A stretch of 64,000 nt of DNA from Gammaproteobacteria bacterium (GCA_021324305.1 JAJPJI010000013.1:104377-168376); one strand, 5' to 3'. Shown: positions 11,175-21,734, numbered from the stretch's first letter. Numbers and translations are program-made. Notes: a model not told the origin generated them from the letters alone.

Positions 11175-11205
11175 ACACTGGTAGTTACGCACTAACTACC
11201 AGTGT
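11175..11205. terminator. 13-bp perfect hairpin between convergent genes
   Basis: ACACTGGTAGTTA (11175-11187) pairs perfectly with TAACTACCAGTGT (11193-11205) across a CGCAC loop. It lies between the hydrolase (+) and sspB (-) stops. Only short A/T stretches flank it, so this is a probable bidirectional terminator. Confidence 0.65.
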
Positions 11206-11255
11206 AAATTATCATTGGATTTTGATGGATATTTAACAAGCAAGATGGAAACAGC

Positions 11256-11711
11256 TTATTCGACCAATTTCAAGAATGGCTTGGCTCGTCCAATTGAAGG
11301 CTCGACTACGACGCCTGATTGCTGTTCGATTGATTCAATGCCGCCTGAGCCGCCTTCGATACCTTTAAGCTGCACAACTTCTTCGGTACCACTTTCAGCA
11401 TCATCTTCAGCATCAAAGAAAATTCCCTCACCATTTTCTTCAGCATAAATAGCTAACACACCCTTGATCGGTGCTGAAATCATATGAATGACGCCAGAAA
11501 ATGAAGCCTTGAATTCAACCAATTCATTAGATATTTTCAGATCACGAATAGCGGAAGGAGAAATATTAAATACAATCTCGCCTCCTTCAACATATTCCTT
11601 GGGTATTTTACAACGCGGGTTGTTTGCATCGATAACAAGTATAGGATTACAGTTACTATCAACTATCCATTGATAAAATGCACGTAGTAGGTATGGTCTG
11701 TTCGATAGCAT
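11256..11711 (-). CDS. sspB: ClpXP adaptor SspB
   Basis: SspB tethers ssrA-tagged proteins to the ClpXP protease. This 151-residue protein opens with the family signature RPYLLRAFYQWIVDSNCNP, then ILVIDANNP and EIVFNISPSAIRDL, the tag-binding core. It has a flexible acidic Gly-rich linker (about 105-140) before the C-terminal ClpX-docking segment. That segment here ends GRAKPFLKLVE, resembling the known RGxPxLRVVK tail. The gene lies 11 bp after sspA, as in other gammaproteobacteria. Its partner RNA ssrA is also in the window at 62930. Confidence 0.93.
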   Translation of the reverse strand: MLSNRPYLLRAFYQWIVDSNCNPILVIDANNPRCKIPKEYVEGGEIVFNISPSAIRDLKISNELVEFKASFSGVIHMISAPIKGVLAIYAEENGEGIFFDAEDDAESGTEEVVQLKGIEGGSGGIESIEQQSGVVVEPSIGRAKPFLKLVE

Positions 11712-11722
11712 AAGTCACTCCC

Positions 11723-12373
11723 TTAAGCTGTTTCTGCTCTGACTAATTTTCTTAATTCCTGCTCTGATTCCGTGAGACTGGCCTGGAAGGAATCCCGTTG
11801 GAATACACGATCTGCATACTTGTCTATAATCTTTGCCTCAGCCTGGGGAAATGTAATGCCCCATGCAGGTAACCGCCATAATACAGGAGCAATACAGCAG
11901 TCTACCAGTGTAAATTCATCGCCCATGAAGTATGGAGACGCATTGAATACAGGTACCAGTTGCAACAAATAACTTGTCAATTCTTTTGCTGCTGCGCGTG
12001 AATCATTAATCTTGCTAGACTCCAGTTTCTTGATTAACGGACCCCATTCGCGGTCAAATCGATAGATAATCAATCTTGCCTTCGCTCTGGCAACTGGGTA
12101 AACCGGCATCAAGGGAGGATGCGGAAAGCGTTCATCAAGGTATTCAGCGATAATATTAGGTTCATATAGGGCTAGCTCACGATCAACTAACGTTGGAACA
12201 CTGCCGTATGGATTCAATTCAAGCAAATCTTCAGGCTTGGTACGGGATTCTACGTTAACCACTTCATAAGATACGCCTTTTTCGGCGAGAACGATGCGCA
12301 CTCTGTGACTCAAAATATCAACAGCACCAGAATACAGTGTCATGACGGATCGTTTATTTGTAATGATTGCCAT
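11723..12373 (-). CDS. sspA: Stringent starvation protein A (GST fold)
   Basis: SspA binds RNA polymerase and modulates transcription under starvation and acid stress. The 216-residue protein has a thioredoxin-like N-domain (VMTLYSGAVDILSHRVRIVLAEKG, then NPYGSVPTLVDRELALYEPNII) and a helical C-domain, and it lacks a catalytic GST residue, as SspA does. GAGG precedes the ATG. Gene order rplM-rpsI-(tRNA)-sspA-sspB is conserved in gammaproteobacteria, except that a tRNA-Gln gene sits between rpsI and sspA here. Confidence 0.94.
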   Translation of the reverse strand: MAIITNKRSVMTLYSGAVDILSHRVRIVLAEKGVSYEVVNVESRTKPEDLLELNPYGSVPTLVDRELALYEPNIIAEYLDERFPHPPLMPVYPVARAKARLIIYRFDREWGPLIKKLESSKINDSRAAAKELTSYLLQLVPVFNASPYFMGDEFTLVDCCIAPVLWRLPAWGITFPQAEAKIIDKYADRVFQRDSFQASLTESEQELRKLVRAETA

Positions 12374-12460
12374 GCTAACCTCTTCTCTTAAAAAATGGTT
12401 ATTGTTAGTTATATCAAGAAATTCTCATTCGATATATCTAGCAGCGCGAAAAGAAAAAGG

Positions 12461-12534
12461 TGGCTGGGGGACTAGGATTCGAACCTAGGTTGACGGAGTC
12501 AGAGTCCGTAGTCCTGCCGCTAGACGATCCCCCA
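12461..12534 (-). tRNA. tRNA-Gln (anticodon CTG)
   Basis: The minus strand folds into a standard cloverleaf of 74 nt including an encoded CCA. The acceptor arms are TGGGGGA and TCCCCCA, the anticodon stem is ACGGA/TCCGT with loop CTCTGAC, and the T-loop reads GGTTCGAATCC. The anticodon CTG reads CAG (Gln). It lies 23 bp downstream of rpsI and may be processed from the ribosomal-protein transcript. Confidence 0.96.
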
Positions 12535-12557
12535 ATCGTTGAAGTGTACAATACAAA

Positions 12558-12980
12558 TTATCGTTTGGAGTATTGTGTGCCCTTACGAGCTTTATGTTTG
12601 CCAACTTTTTTACGCTCGACTTCTCGCGCGTCTCGTGTCATGTAACCAGCTCTTCGCAAAGCTTTTCTAATTGAGTTGTCTTCAGAACCCTCAACAGCGC
12701 TGCTCAGTTCGTATTTAACCAGTGCGCGTGAAATACCATGACGAATAGCACCTGCCTGACCATTCATACCACCGCCATCAACGGTAACAATCACGTCAAA
12801 CTTACTGTTTAAATCTGTCACTTCCAATGGCTGGCGAACGATCATTCTTGCTGTTTCACGTCCGAAATACTCATCAAGAGTCCTGTCATTGATTACAATG
12901 TTTCCCTTGCCTTTTTTTAAAAATACACGTGCGGTTGATGTCTTGCGACGCCCGGTACCATAATAAATCTGCTCTGCCAT
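12558..12980 (-). CDS. rpsI: 30S ribosomal protein S9
   Basis: S9 is a small-subunit head protein whose C-terminal tail reaches the P-site tRNA. The 140-residue sequence carries [15 protein letters not shown] at the start, [15 protein letters not shown] in the middle and the basic end [13 protein letters not shown]. The terminal Lys-Arg that contacts tRNA is intact. It follows rplM by 9 bp in a conserved two-gene operon. Confidence 0.98.
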   Translation of the reverse strand: MAEQIYYGTGRRKTSTARVFLKKGKGNIVINDRTLDEYFGRETARMIVRQPLEVTDLNSKFDVIVTVDGGGMNGQAGAIRHGISRALVKYELSSAVEGSEDNSIRKALRRAGYMTRDAREVERKKVGKHKARKGTQYSKR

Positions 12981-12989
12981 GTCGTTGTC

Positions 12990-13430
12990 CTATTCTGCTT
13001 TTTCTAGATTAATCGCTACAGGCTGCTGCGCATCATGTGGATGCTCAGATCCAGCATATACCTTCAATTTACGCAACATCGCTCTACCCAGCGGATTTTT
13101 TGGCAGCATGCCCTTCACCGCAATTTCAATAATCTGGGTTGGATTCTTTGCTTGAAGCTTTTCAAACGTTGTTTCTTTTAAACCGCCCGGATAACCGGAA
13201 TGACGGTAGTAAACCTTATCCTGTTCCTTTTTCCCCGTCACTTTCACCTTGTCGGCATTAATCACGACAATATAATCGCCTGCATCTGCATGCGGGGTAT
13301 ATTCTGGCTTATGTTTGCCACGCAGGTATTTCGCTATTTGACTTGCTAGCCGGCCTAAAACTTTGCCTGTTGCATCAACGACATACCATTTATGTTCTAT
13401 ATTTTCACTTGTTGCAAAATACGTTTTCAT
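12990..13430 (-). CDS. rplM: 50S ribosomal protein L13
   Basis: L13 is an early-assembly 50S protein. The 146-residue sequence shows the family signatures [41 protein letters not shown] and [14 protein letters not shown]. It is the first gene of rplM-rpsI, with the promoter expected just upstream (13431-13500). Length and start are standard. Confidence 0.98.
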   Translation of the reverse strand: MKTYFATSENIEHKWYVVDATGKVLGRLASQIAKYLRGKHKPEYTPHADAGDYIVVINADKVKVTGKKEQDKVYYRHSGYPGGLKETTFEKLQAKNPTQIIEIAVKGMLPKNPLGRAMLRKLKVYAGSEHPHDAQQPVAINLEKAE

Positions 13431-13780
13431 CGTTAATCCTATGAATAGAAAGAACCCTTAAAAGCGCCAGAATTGTATAGTAAGCCACATAAACAAGCAA
13501 GTGCCTGGGTCATCTTTGCGGGAGCTTCAAGCTCTTGATCAGAACCATCATTGGTAAGCCGAAAGAAACCCATCATAACACAAATGATTAAGAATGTGCC
13601 AACGCACAAGAAAATTTTTACCGCTTCCCATCTCTACACCCCGCTGCCGCTTCCAATTCAGACGTTCATCACTTGGTCCTGCCGTGAGGGTACCTGAATG
13701 CCAGGAACCACCCACCCGCGCAAGAACAGGCTCCCAGCGGCAGTGCAGCAAAACATGGCCGCAGAACCGCCGAGATACCC
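13431..13780. other. Gene-free 350-bp stretch, rplM promoter side
   Basis: No convincing coding region is present. The part next to rplM has a weak promoter (13474-13500). A small palindrome GAGCTTCAAGCTC lies near 13522. The remainder, up to the end of the secreted orphan gene at 13781, is GC-richer and shows no recognisable feature. Confidence 0.5.
13474..13500 (-). promoter_or_regulatory. Candidate promoter for rplM-rpsI
   Basis: On the minus strand TTGCTT (13500-13495) and TATACA (13479-13474) are separated by 15 bp, about 44 bp upstream of the rplM start. The spacer is short for sigma-70, so this is tentative. Confidence 0.35.
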
Positions 13781-14725
13781 TTATACGCCAAAGATATCCG
13801 CTCCATTACCCGCAAACCCCCATCTGTCATCACGCGAGCTATAGCGCTTGATGCAATCCTGGAAGGATGATGCCATGGGCTTGCCACTGATGGCTTCTTT
13901 CATGGCACAATTTGCCGCCCTGTCACTCGGACCTACTTTTAAATCATTTATCCCCGCAGCATATTTCTGGGATTGGGCTGAAACCAGCAGCGAAGACCTC
14001 ATCGGGTCGTTAAACGCTCTGCAAGCCAGCCATATATTCGTGACCTTGTAATTGAATTGCTGGTAGAGCAACGAATTGATGTCAGCATAAGAGATCACAC
14101 CATCAACTGTGGTGATTAACTGTGTATTTGCATCACCATCATAAAAATTTCCTTTCAGTCTGGGACACTTCATGTAGTTGAGATAATTCGTCCTTGTGGC
14201 GCTCTGCTGGAGCAGTCTCACTGTTCTTAGCGAATGCGCCTCGGCTGCCCTTGCCACGTCGATTGTAATACTTTGTTCAAGGCTATCGTTATTTGGCGCA
14301 AAGGCGATAAATTCTGTCGAGGTGTCAGGGCATTCAGCCTTATACGGCATAAGTCCTGGCTGCTGCGCGAAATCTTCCGCATCAAGAAGGTAATTCTTCC
14401 TAACTGAAGAAGCGTTAAAACCCGAATCCAGATCAACCCGGGCGACTTCAACGCCATGCACCCCTTTTCTGAACAAAAATACCAGCAGATGCCCTGGTTG
14501 ATGCCGGTTGTCATTAATCACCTGCACCCTTATTTCCCTGAACTGATTGATCTTGAAAGCGTGATTAACAATCGCCGTGATTTTATCAAGCGAGATCCTG
14601 GATTTGCCTTCAGCCGTATCAAGAAGTTTCACAAGCGTTTCTGCATAGGCCGTGCCAACCGCATTAACACCGATGACCACAAGCAACAATACCGAAAAAA
14701 TCACACGCCGCATCGCAATGCACAT
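13781..14725 (-). CDS. Secreted or periplasmic protein of unknown function
   Basis: A 314-residue protein with an N-terminal signal peptide (MRRVIFSVLLLVVIGVNAVGTAYA, cleavage near residue 28). The mature part has several Cys residues (in KAECPD, MKCPRL, WLACRAF, ANCAM and FQDCIKR) that could form disulfides, and no family is recognised. GGAGGGAGG lies 7 bases before the ATG, fixing the start. Transcribed alone toward rplM and divergent from the HU-like gene across 254 bp. A role in the periplasm or outside the cell is inferred only from the signal peptide. Confidence 0.75.
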   Translation of the reverse strand: MCIAMRRVIFSVLLLVVIGVNAVGTAYAETLVKLLDTAEGKSRISLDKITAIVNHAFKINQFREIRVQVINDNRHQPGHLLVFLFRKGVHGVEVARVDLDSGFNASSVRKNYLLDAEDFAQQPGLMPYKAECPDTSTEFIAFAPNNDSLEQSITIDVARAAEAHSLRTVRLLQQSATRTNYLNYMKCPRLKGNFYDGDANTQLITTVDGVISYADINSLLYQQFNYKVTNIWLACRAFNDPMRSSLLVSAQSQKYAAGINDLKVGPSDRAANCAMKEAISGKPMASSFQDCIKRYSSRDDRWGFAGNGADIFGV

Positions 14726-14979
14726 ACAAACCTCCCTCCATGGTCAAGCTGCATTTTTTCAAAAAAATCGCGTCAGAATTGCTGTATTTTATACATATCA
14801 AAAATGATTTTCATTGGAAACCCCCGTTAAAACAGGTAAAAACAAGTCATAACATAGTTGTCGAAGTTAAAAAACCCGTACTTTTTGCATGTTTTTTCGC
14901 GTGTTTTATAAAAAAACTCTCGCAAAATTCTATAAAAATGGTATTTTATCTAGTGTCTTTTACTTAGTGAGGAATGAAC

Positions 14980-15393
14980 ATGGCCGTGAAAAAATCTATG
15001 TCTAAAATGAAAAGGAAGTCTGGTACTGGTAAACCAGCTGCAAAACAAGCAGCCAAGAAAATGGCTCCAGCAAAGATGCCATCAATCAAAGATCCAATGT
15101 CAAAGAGTGGCATGATCAAGACAATTACCGACGTTACTTGCCTCAGCAAAAAAGATGTCGTTTCTGTACTTGACTGCTTTACTCAGGTAATCGAAAAACA
15201 CGTAAAATCTGGCGGCCCGGGCGTATTTGTCATGCCAGGCCTGATGAAAATCAGCGTAGTGAAAAAACCTGCCAGACCAGCTCGTAAAGGTATTAATCCT
15301 TTCACTGGTGAAGAGATCATGATCAAGGCAAGACCCGCTTATAAAGCAGTCAAGATCAAAGCTCTTAAAAAATTGAAAGAAATGGTTGCCTAA
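14980..15393 (+). CDS. HU/IHF-family nucleoid protein with histone-like basic tail
   Basis: A 137-residue protein. The C-terminal ~90 residues are an HU-family DNA-binding domain: dimerisation helices (SKSGMIKTITDVTCLSKKDV) and the beta-arm region with RKGINPFTGEEIMIKARPA, the DNA-intercalating arm. Residues 1-45 form an extra Lys/Ala/Pro/Met-rich tail resembling histone H1 tails, not present in canonical HU (90 aa). An upstream in-frame ATG at 14974 is possible, but GAGG is best spaced for 14980. It is transcribed alone and ends at a strong terminator (15422-15460). It probably compacts or organises DNA. Confidence 0.88.
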   Translation: MAVKKSMSKMKRKSGTGKPAAKQAAKKMAPAKMPSIKDPMSKSGMIKTITDVTCLSKKDVVSVLDCFTQVIEKHVKSGGPGVFVMPGLMKISVVKKPARPARKGINPFTGEEIMIKARPAYKAVKIKALKKLKEMVA

Positions 15394-15421
15394 CCAACCG
15401 CGTACTTTTTCGTACCAAAAT

Positions 15422-15460
15422 AAAAAATCCCCTCGCCCTATCAGTTGAGGGGATTTTTTT
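15422..15460. terminator. Strong bidirectional rho-independent terminator
   Basis: AAAAAATCCCCTC (15422-15434) and GAGGGGATTTTTT (15447-15459) form a 13-bp stem with an A-tract on one side and a T-tract on the other. It serves the HU-like gene (+) and can also serve glmM (-). Confidence 0.9.
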
Positions 15461-15498
15461 CAGAGATAAACTTTCAGAGATAAACAGAAAAACCCGGA

Positions 15499-16854
15499 CT
15501 AGCCCAGTTCTTGCCTGACCTTTCCAGCAAGTTGCTCTGCAAGGCGCCTGACATGCCCTTCGTCCTCGCCCTCAACCATAATCCTGATTAATGGCTCAGT
15601 TCCGGAACAACGCAACAATACACGACCTTTGCTGCCCAACTCTGCCTCGACTTCCTTGACCGCCTGTTCAATGCGCGGGTTATCAAGGGATTTATTCATA
15701 CTGGTAAGCTTGACGTTAACCAGCACTTGCGGGTATTTCACCAGTCCAGCCCTGATTTCAGCCAGTGACATGTTCTGATGACGCATTGCTGCAAGCACTT
15801 GTAATGCAGAAATAATACCATCGCCAGTTGTTGTCATATCCAGACTCACGATATGCCCAGAAGGTTCGCCGCCCAAATGCCAGTTGCGCTGGCCAAGCTC
15901 ATTCATGATGTATCTATCGCCCACCGCAGCACGCACAAATTCCAATCCCATTTGCGTAAGAGCCTGCTCAAGTCCAAGATTGGACATGACTGTTCCGACC
16001 ACACCACCCTTGTGCAGCCGGCGTAACATTTTATCCTTGACGATGATATACAGGAGTTCATCGCCATCCAGAACATGCCCTCGATGATCTACCATTACCA
16101 CACGATCACCATCACCATCCAGTGCAATCCCCAAATCCGCGTTAGACTCAAGCGTCTTTTTCCTGATTACTTCCGGATGCGTGGCGCCACAGTCCAGGTT
16201 AATATTCAAGCCATTGGGCTCAACACCAATTTCTATAATTTCTGCACCCAGTTCACGAAATACATTCGATGCGATGTGATAAGCGGCACCATGTGCGCAA
16301 TCAACCACAATTTTCAAACCATGAAGAATAATGTCAGAGGAAACCGTACTCTTGCAAAATTCAATGTAGCGCCCTGGTGCGTCAACTACGCGAATCGCTT
16401 TACCGAGTTCTGCGGAATCAACAGTTGTCATGGGCTGTTCCAACTGTTCTTCAATCAGGAGTTCCACACTATCAGGCAGCTTGGTTCCCTGAGAAGAAAA
16501 AAACTTGATGCCATTATCATAATACGGGTTATGAGATGCGCTGATGACAATCCCGGCCTGGGCACGTAACGTGCGAGTAAGATAGGCGATTGCCGGCGTA
16601 GGCATGGGACCTAGCAGGTGTGTATCAATACCTGCCGCTGATAATCCCGATTCAAGCACCGACTCAAACATATAGCCAGAAATGCGTGTATCCTTACCAA
16701 TCAATACCTTTCCGCTTCCCTGACGTGCCAGTACCTTCCCGACTGCCCAACCAAGCTTGAGTACGAACTCAGGTGTGATCGGCCAAACGCCAACACGTCC
16801 ACGAATTCCATCCGTGCCAAAATAACGGCGAGTTTTTTGCGATGATTGGGTCAT
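15499..16854 (-). CDS. glmM: Phosphoglucosamine mutase
   Basis: GlmM converts glucosamine-6-phosphate to glucosamine-1-phosphate for UDP-GlcNAc, and so for peptidoglycan and LPS. Signatures are [14 protein letters not shown] at the N-terminus, the active-site phosphoserine in [16 protein letters not shown] (Ser107), the Mg loop ALDGDGDR, and [11 protein letters not shown] in the phosphate-binding domain. The start at 16854 gives 451 residues, the normal family size, and lies one base after the ftsH stop (TGA-A-ATG), so the genes are coupled. An in-frame ATG at 16932 lies inside ftsH and adds residues absent from the family. folP, usually between ftsH and glmM, is missing. Confidence 0.96.
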   Translation of the reverse strand: MTQSSQKTRRYFGTDGIRGRVGVWPITPEFVLKLGWAVGKVLARQGSGKVLIGKDTRISGYMFESVLESGLSAAGIDTHLLGPMPTPAIAYLTRTLRAQAGIVISASHNPYYDNGIKFFSSQGTKLPDSVELLIEEQLEQPMTTVDSAELGKAIRVVDAPGRYIEFCKSTVSSDIILHGLKIVVDCAHGAAYHIASNVFRELGAEIIEIGVEPNGLNINLDCGATHPEVIRKKTLESNADLGIALDGDGDRVVMVDHRGHVLDGDELLYIIVKDKMLRRLHKGGVVGTVMSNLGLEQALTQMGLEFVRAAVGDRYIMNELGQRNWHLGGEPSGHIVSLDMTTTGDGIISALQVLAAMRHQNMSLAEIRAGLVKYPQVLVNVKLTSMNKSLDNPRIEQAVKEVEAELGSKGRVLLRCSGTEPLIRIMVEGEDEGHVRRLAEQLAGKVRQELG

Positions 16855-16855
16855 T

Positions 16856-18826
16856 TCAGTTAATGCTTGTACTGTTCGCTGAGGCAGTTCCGTTGTTTTC
16901 ATCACCGAATTTAATTGATCCTTGTTCTTCATCAGACTTGCCAGAATTGGTGGTTACTGTCTCATCTGCTTTCTGATTGGTTTTATCCGAGGAATCTTTG
17001 CTGCGCCAGCTGGCAGGCTCACGAACCGGCCGTCCAGCCATGATATCCTGAATCTGATCCTGACCGATGGTCTCGTATTTGACGAGCGCATCCGCCATGA
17101 TATGTAACTTATCAATATTTTCCTTGAGAGTCCGTTCAGCACGCTGATAATTTCGCTCAATAATATCTCGCACTTCAGCATCAACAATACTGGACGTTGC
17201 TTCTGAGACATCCTTGTGCCTGGTAATCGAGTGACCCAGGAAAACTTCTTCATCGTTGCCGCCAAGTGTCAACGGCCCGACTTTTTCTGAAAGCCCCCAT
17301 TTGGTAACCATATTACGAGCAATTTCAGTTGCCTTTTGAATATCATTAGATGCACCGGTGGTGACCTTGCCAGCACCGAAAATAATTTCTTCCGCCAGGC
17401 GGCCTCCAAACAGACTGGAAAGCTTGCTTTCCAGATACTCCCTGGTATAGCTGTAGCGGTCTCCTTCAGGCAGAAACATGGTGACACCCAACGCTCTGCC
17501 GCGTGGGATTATCGTGACTTTATGGACAGGATCATGAGAAGGCATCAACAAGCCAACAATGGCATGCCCAGCTTCATGGTAAGCAGTTAGCTTCTTTTCT
17601 TCATCTGTCATGACCATGGAACGGCGCTCCGCCCCCATGATGACTTTATCCTTTGCCTTTTCAAAATCATCCATATCAACGGCGCGCTTGTTGGCACGAG
17701 CAGCAAATAGCGCGGCTTCATTCACAATATTGGCCAAATCAGCGCCTGAGAACCCTGGCGTACTGCGGGCGATGACAGCAACATCGACATCATCTGCCGT
17801 TGGAACTTTACGGCTGTGTACGCGAAGTATTTGTTCACGACCACGGACATCCGGCAGTCCGACAACAACTTGACGGTCAAAACGTCCTGGCCGCAATAAC
17901 GCGGGATCCAGAACATCGGGCCGGTTGGTAGCCGCCACAACGATAACACCTTCGCTTCCCTGGAACCCATCCATTTCAACCAATAGCTGATTAAGGGTTT
18001 GTTCACGCTCATCATGTCCACCGCCCAAGCCAGCGCCGCGATGACGGCCAACCGCATCGATCTCATCAATAAAGATAATGCAGGGAGCTTGCTTTTTCGC
18101 TTGTTCAAACATGTCGCGAACGCGGGAGGCGCCTACACCCACAAACATTTCAACAAAATCAGAACCCGAGATAGTGAAGAATGGTACCTTCGCCTCACCG
18201 GCAACAGCCCGCGCCAATAGCGTTTTACCTGTTCCGGGAGGACCCACCAGCAATACTCCGCGCGGAATTTTGCCGCCCAGCCGCTGGAATTTGCCGGGAT
18301 CGCGCAAAAAATCCACCAGTTCCTTGACTTCTTCTTTCGCTTCTTCACAACCAGCCACATCTGCAAAAGTAACTTTGACCTGATCAGCATTCAGTAATCT
18401 TGCACGGCTGCGCCCGAATGAAAACGCTCCGCCCTTGCCCACTCCTGCCTGCTGGCGCAATACATATATCCAGATTGCGAAAATGACGATCCATGGAAGC
18501 AGACTTATCAGATGCGCCATTAAACCAGGCTGCTCTGGCGGTTTGCCTTTGACAACAACATTCTTATCGATCAGATCCTGCAATAATGCAGCATCTTGCG
18601 GCATAGGAAGGTAACTGACAAATTTCTTGTTATTTTTGTAGGTTCCGCTAATATTCTGATCAGAAATTGTCACGGACTGGACATTTCCCTGTTTAACTTC
18701 TGTAATCAGGGCAGAGTAAGTAATTCGTTGATCCGTTTCACGTCGAGGCCCGAAGTTATTGAATACGGAAATTAAGATAATCCCTATCACTAACCACAAA
18801 AGTATCGTCTTGATTGCATCATTCAC
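16856..18826 (-). CDS. ftsH: ATP-dependent zinc metalloprotease FtsH
   Basis: FtsH is a membrane-anchored hexameric AAA+ protease that degrades LpxC, sigma-32 and damaged membrane proteins. The 656-residue protein has two transmembrane helices (about 5-23 and 104-123) around a periplasmic domain, Walker A GPPGTGKT (195-202), Walker [13 protein letters not shown], the SRH region RPGRFDRQV and the zinc motif HEAGH near residue 418. The polar, acidic C-terminal tail (about 600-656) is typical. A sigma-32-like promoter lies at 18940-18966. Confidence 0.98.
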   Translation of the reverse strand: MNDAIKTILLWLVIGIILISVFNNFGPRRETDQRITYSALITEVKQGNVQSVTISDQNISGTYKNNKKFVSYLPMPQDAALLQDLIDKNVVVKGKPPEQPGLMAHLISLLPWIVIFAIWIYVLRQQAGVGKGGAFSFGRSRARLLNADQVKVTFADVAGCEEAKEEVKELVDFLRDPGKFQRLGGKIPRGVLLVGPPGTGKTLLARAVAGEAKVPFFTISGSDFVEMFVGVGASRVRDMFEQAKKQAPCIIFIDEIDAVGRHRGAGLGGGHDEREQTLNQLLVEMDGFQGSEGVIVVAATNRPDVLDPALLRPGRFDRQVVVGLPDVRGREQILRVHSRKVPTADDVDVAVIARSTPGFSGADLANIVNEAALFAARANKRAVDMDDFEKAKDKVIMGAERRSMVMTDEEKKLTAYHEAGHAIVGLLMPSHDPVHKVTIIPRGRALGVTMFLPEGDRYSYTREYLESKLSSLFGGRLAEEIIFGAGKVTTGASNDIQKATEIARNMVTKWGLSEKVGPLTLGGNDEEVFLGHSITRHKDVSEATSSIVDAEVRDIIERNYQRAERTLKENIDKLHIMADALVKYETIGQDQIQDIMAGRPVREPASWRSKDSSDKTNQKADETVTTNSGKSDEEQGSIKFGDENNGTASANSTSIN

Positions 18827-19281
18827 GTTGATAGACCTCTTTTAAAGCGTCATTCTGTACTTAAAATTTCATTGACCGCCAATGAACCGCGTCATCCAAA
18901 TACACCCCGGTTCTTTTTTAAGTATAAGTTAATCATACCTAAATGGGGGGCGTTAAACTACAAAAGTCACTCTGACCCATCATCATTCATGCCTGCCTGA
19001 CCCATAACACACTGATTTTCTGTAGGCCATCACTATTATCTTAACATTTTTATTTTGCAATGCAGCCTGAAAATCAATATGTTACAGCCATTATCAGGCA
19101 AGAGTCGCCGGAATCTCCCTATTCAGAACCACCTGCTCACAATAATGATAATGAATCACTCAACACGTCCTATTCTATTGATTGATCAAACGCATCCCGT
19201 TCCCATTAAACTCAATTATAAGATCATAATTGTCAATGGGTTCATCAATCCTGCACCGGGATAACCACAAAGACCATCTGG
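18827..19281. other. 455-bp gene-free interval between rlmE and ftsH
   Basis: No plausible gene is seen on either strand. The ftsH-proximal part contains the sigma-32-like element at 18940-18966. The rest is AT-rich and carries no recognised motif. In many relatives rlmE and ftsH are only about 100 bp apart, so this gap is larger than usual. Confidence 0.55.
18940..18966 (-). promoter_or_regulatory. ftsH: Sigma-32-like promoter of ftsH
   Basis: On the minus strand a perfect heat-shock -10 element CCCCATTTA (18948-18940) is preceded, after 12 bp, by CTTTTG (18966-18961), a partial match to CTTGAA. It lies about 115 bp upstream of the ftsH start. ftsH is a sigma-32 gene in E. coli, which supports the call. 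The -35 match is weak. Confidence 0.5.
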
Positions 19282-19902
19282 TCACCCCGTCTTTAATTCT
19301 CTTGCCAAAATATACACTTCTCGCGACCGGTCTCTTGATGCCTTCGGCTTGCGTATCGCTACCGATTTAAAGTGGCGTTTCATTTCTGCAAGCAGTGTGT
19401 CAAACCCTTCCCCCTGAAACACTTTTATCAGAAAGCCGCCATTTTTGCTCAAGACCCGCAAGGCAAAATCCAGGGCCAGCTCAGACAGGTACATCGCTCG
19501 CGGAATATCAATACTTTCGTTTCCACTCATGTTTGGCGCCATGTCTGAAATTACCCAGTCAACCTTGGTATCCGACAATTTCTCATGCAGTATTTGCATG
19601 ATGGCATCATCTGAAAAATCACCCTGGATGAATTCAACACCTTCGATTGGCTCCATGGGCAATAGATCAAGAGCGATCATTTTGCCTGCTGGCTTGATTA
19701 ACTTTACAACCAGCTGTGACCATCCGCCAGGAGCAGCACCAAGATCAATGACTGTCATACCTGGTTTAAACAAACGGTATCGCTCCTGGATTTCGAGCAG
19801 CTTGTAAACTGCACGGGAACGATAACCCTCTTGCTGCGCCTGTTTTACGTAGGTGTCAGTAAAATGTTCTTTAAGCCACCTGCGGCTGCTTTTGCTGGTC
19901 AT
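19282..19902 (-). CDS. rlmE: 23S rRNA (uridine-2552 2'-O) methyltransferase RlmE
   Basis: RlmE (FtsJ/RrmJ) methylates U2552 in the 50S A-loop. The 206-residue protein shows [16 protein letters not shown] with the catalytic Lys of the K-D-K-E tetrad, the SAM site [13 protein letters not shown], the Asp in [12 protein letters not shown], the Lys in [12 protein letters not shown] and the Glu in SREVYILA. Its ATG overlaps the greA stop by one base (TAATG), so the two are coupled. Confidence 0.97.
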   Translation of the reverse strand: MTSKSSRRWLKEHFTDTYVKQAQQEGYRSRAVYKLLEIQERYRLFKPGMTVIDLGAAPGGWSQLVVKLIKPAGKMIALDLLPMEPIEGVEFIQGDFSDDAIMQILHEKLSDTKVDWVISDMAPNMSGNESIDIPRAMYLSELALDFALRVLSKNGGFLIKVFQGEGFDTLLAEMKRHFKSVAIRKPKASRDRSREVYILARELKTG

Positions 19903-20375
19903 TAAATGTATGCTACTTCAACTATTTCGTAGACAATGGTGCCATCCGGCGTACTGACTTCAACAGTGTCGCCTTCGAACTTGCCAATCAGGGCTCTTGC
20001 GACCGGAGAAGTAACAGAAATTTTTCCGTTGCTGATATCAGCCTCATCCTCTCCGACAATCTGATAGGAAATCGACTCACTTCCCTCATTGGTCAATTTG
20101 ATTGTTGCACCAAAAATTACACGTCCTGTATTTTCCATTTGCGAAATATCAATTACGTGCGCAATGGAAAGCTTGCCTTCTATTTCAAGGATGCGCCCCT
20201 CAATAAACCCCTGCTGTTCACGTGCAGCGTGATATTCAGCATTTTCCTTTAAATCCCCATGCGCACGCGCTTCCGCAATTGCGTTAATAATTCTTGGCCG
20301 CTCTACCTGCTTTAGCCGGTTCAATTCTTCACGCAACTTGTCTGCGCCTTTTACTGTCATTGGTACTTTTTGCAT
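19902..20375 (-). CDS. greA: Transcript cleavage factor GreA
   Basis: GreA rescues backtracked RNA polymerase by stimulating cleavage of the nascent RNA. With the start at 20375 it has 157 residues, the standard size. The coiled coil carries the acidic tip [20 protein letters not shown], and the C-domain ([22 protein letters not shown]) is complete. GAGGTGAT lies upstream of the chosen ATG. An earlier ATG at 20405 would precede this site and add 10 unmatched residues. Confidence 0.97.
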   Translation of the reverse strand: MQKVPMTVKGADKLREELNRLKQVERPRIINAIAEARAHGDLKENAEYHAAREQQGFIEGRILEIEGKLSIAHVIDISQMENTGRVIFGATIKLTNEGSESISYQIVGEDEADISNGKISVTSPVARALIGKFEGDTVEVSTPDGTIVYEIVEVAYI

Positions 20376-20443
20376 TCCTATCACCTCAAAACTCGATTTA
20401 CACATACATCCACACCATCCATCCAGATATTACTGCAGCATGG

Positions 20444-21559
20444 CTACAGTTTCATATCATCGAAAAACTTTTTTACCTTATTAAACCAGGAACTGGATTT
20501 TGGACTGTGCTTATTGTTAACAGACATGGTCTTATCAAACTGGGTCAATAATTCTTTCTGTTTCGCTGTCAAATTGACGGGTGTTTCAATCAACACCCGA
20601 CACATCAAATCTCCTGGATCGCCGCCCCGAACTGAAGGCACCCCCATCCCTTTGACGCGAAACACTTTGCCTGTCTGGGTTTCTGAAGGAATCTTCAACT
20701 TTACCCGGCCATGTAGTGCAGGAACCTCAAGCTCGCCTCCCAGTGCCGCTGTTACAAAACTAATCGGAACTTCACAGTATAAATTCTTTCCGTCACGTTC
20801 AAACAATTGATGCGGCTGAACCTGGATCTGAATATACAAATCACCTGACATTGCGCCAGATTCCCCAGCTTCACCCTCTCCGCTTAAACGAATCCTGTCG
20901 CCAGTATCAACGCCTTGCGGTATTTTGACTGACAGTTTTTTATTTTGCTTGTTTCTGCCGCGGCCATGGCATGTTGGGCAGGGAGTCTGGATGACGCGGC
21001 CCTTGCCATAACAGGTTGGACAGGTTTGCTGCACGGAGAAAAAGCCTTGCTGCATACGTATCTGGCCGTAACCGCCACAATCAGAACAGGTAACAGGTGA
21101 CGTGCCTGGTCTGGCGCCAGATCCATGACATTCCGCGCAAGAAGTAAGAGTAGGGATGGTTATTTCGGCTGTTTTGCCAAATACGGCGTCTTCCAGGGTG
21201 ATTTCTAGGGTGTAATACAGATCTGAACCACGTTGGGGACCGCCTCTGCCGCCGCCAAAAATATCCCCGAAAATGTCCCCGAAAATATCTGTGAAATTCA
21301 TGTTGCCGGGGCCGCCGCCAAACCCGCCCGCGCCATCAACGCCCGCATGACCAAACTGATCGTAAGCCGCACGACGCCTGCTATCTGATAGCACCTCATA
21401 GGCTTCTTTAATCTGCTTGAATTTCTCTTCCGCCGCCTTGTCATTTGCATTGCGATCCGGATGGAATTTCATCGCCAGGCGACGATAGGTTTTTTTAATT
21501 TCCTCTTCGCTGGCATTTCGGGTCACACCTAGAGTTTCATAATAGTCACGCTTAGTCAT
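20444..21559 (-). CDS. dnaJ: Chaperone DnaJ
   Basis: DnaJ delivers substrates to DnaK and stimulates its ATPase. The 371-residue protein has a J domain with HPD at 33-35, a Gly/Phe-rich linker (about 75-110), four zinc-binding CxxCxGxG repeats (about 140-205) and the C-terminal substrate domain. It is the third gene of grpE-dnaK-dnaJ, 175 bp after dnaK, with a GC-containing stretch in the gap. Confidence 0.98.
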   Translation of the reverse strand: MTKRDYYETLGVTRNASEEEIKKTYRRLAMKFHPDRNANDKAAEEKFKQIKEAYEVLSDSRRRAAYDQFGHAGVDGAGGFGGGPGNMNFTDIFGDIFGDIFGGGRGGPQRGSDLYYTLEITLEDAVFGKTAEITIPTLTSCAECHGSGARPGTSPVTCSDCGGYGQIRMQQGFFSVQQTCPTCYGKGRVIQTPCPTCHGRGRNKQNKKLSVKIPQGVDTGDRIRLSGEGEAGESGAMSGDLYIQIQVQPHQLFERDGKNLYCEVPISFVTAALGGELEVPALHGRVKLKIPSETQTGKVFRVKGMGVPSVRGGDPGDLMCRVLIETPVNLTAKQKELLTQFDKTMSVNNKHSPKSSSWFNKVKKFFDDMKL

Positions 21560-21734
21560 GGTCTGTATTTACCCATTCTTTCAATGTATTAATTCCATCA
21601 TTCTCAAAATTTGCATGGCATTCTTCTACATCGGGAGCTCATTCCGAAAAAAAAAACGGTTTCAGAAAAAGCACACCCCCTTCCACGGCGATCCAGGTAT
21701 CAGACCGCCATGAAAGAGGGGCGTCCTGCAAAAA

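Noticed and set aside
12460..12645. Plus-strand frame across the tRNA-Gln gene
   Set aside because: It is antisense to the tRNA and to the end of rpsI.
15459..15486. Direct repeat TTTCAGAGATAAAC twice after the HU terminator
   Set aside because: Two short adjacent copies only, compatible with a slippage duplication.
16075..16569. Plus-strand frame opposite glmM
   Set aside because: Antisense to a well-matched enzyme, with Cys/Arg/Asn-rich chance composition.
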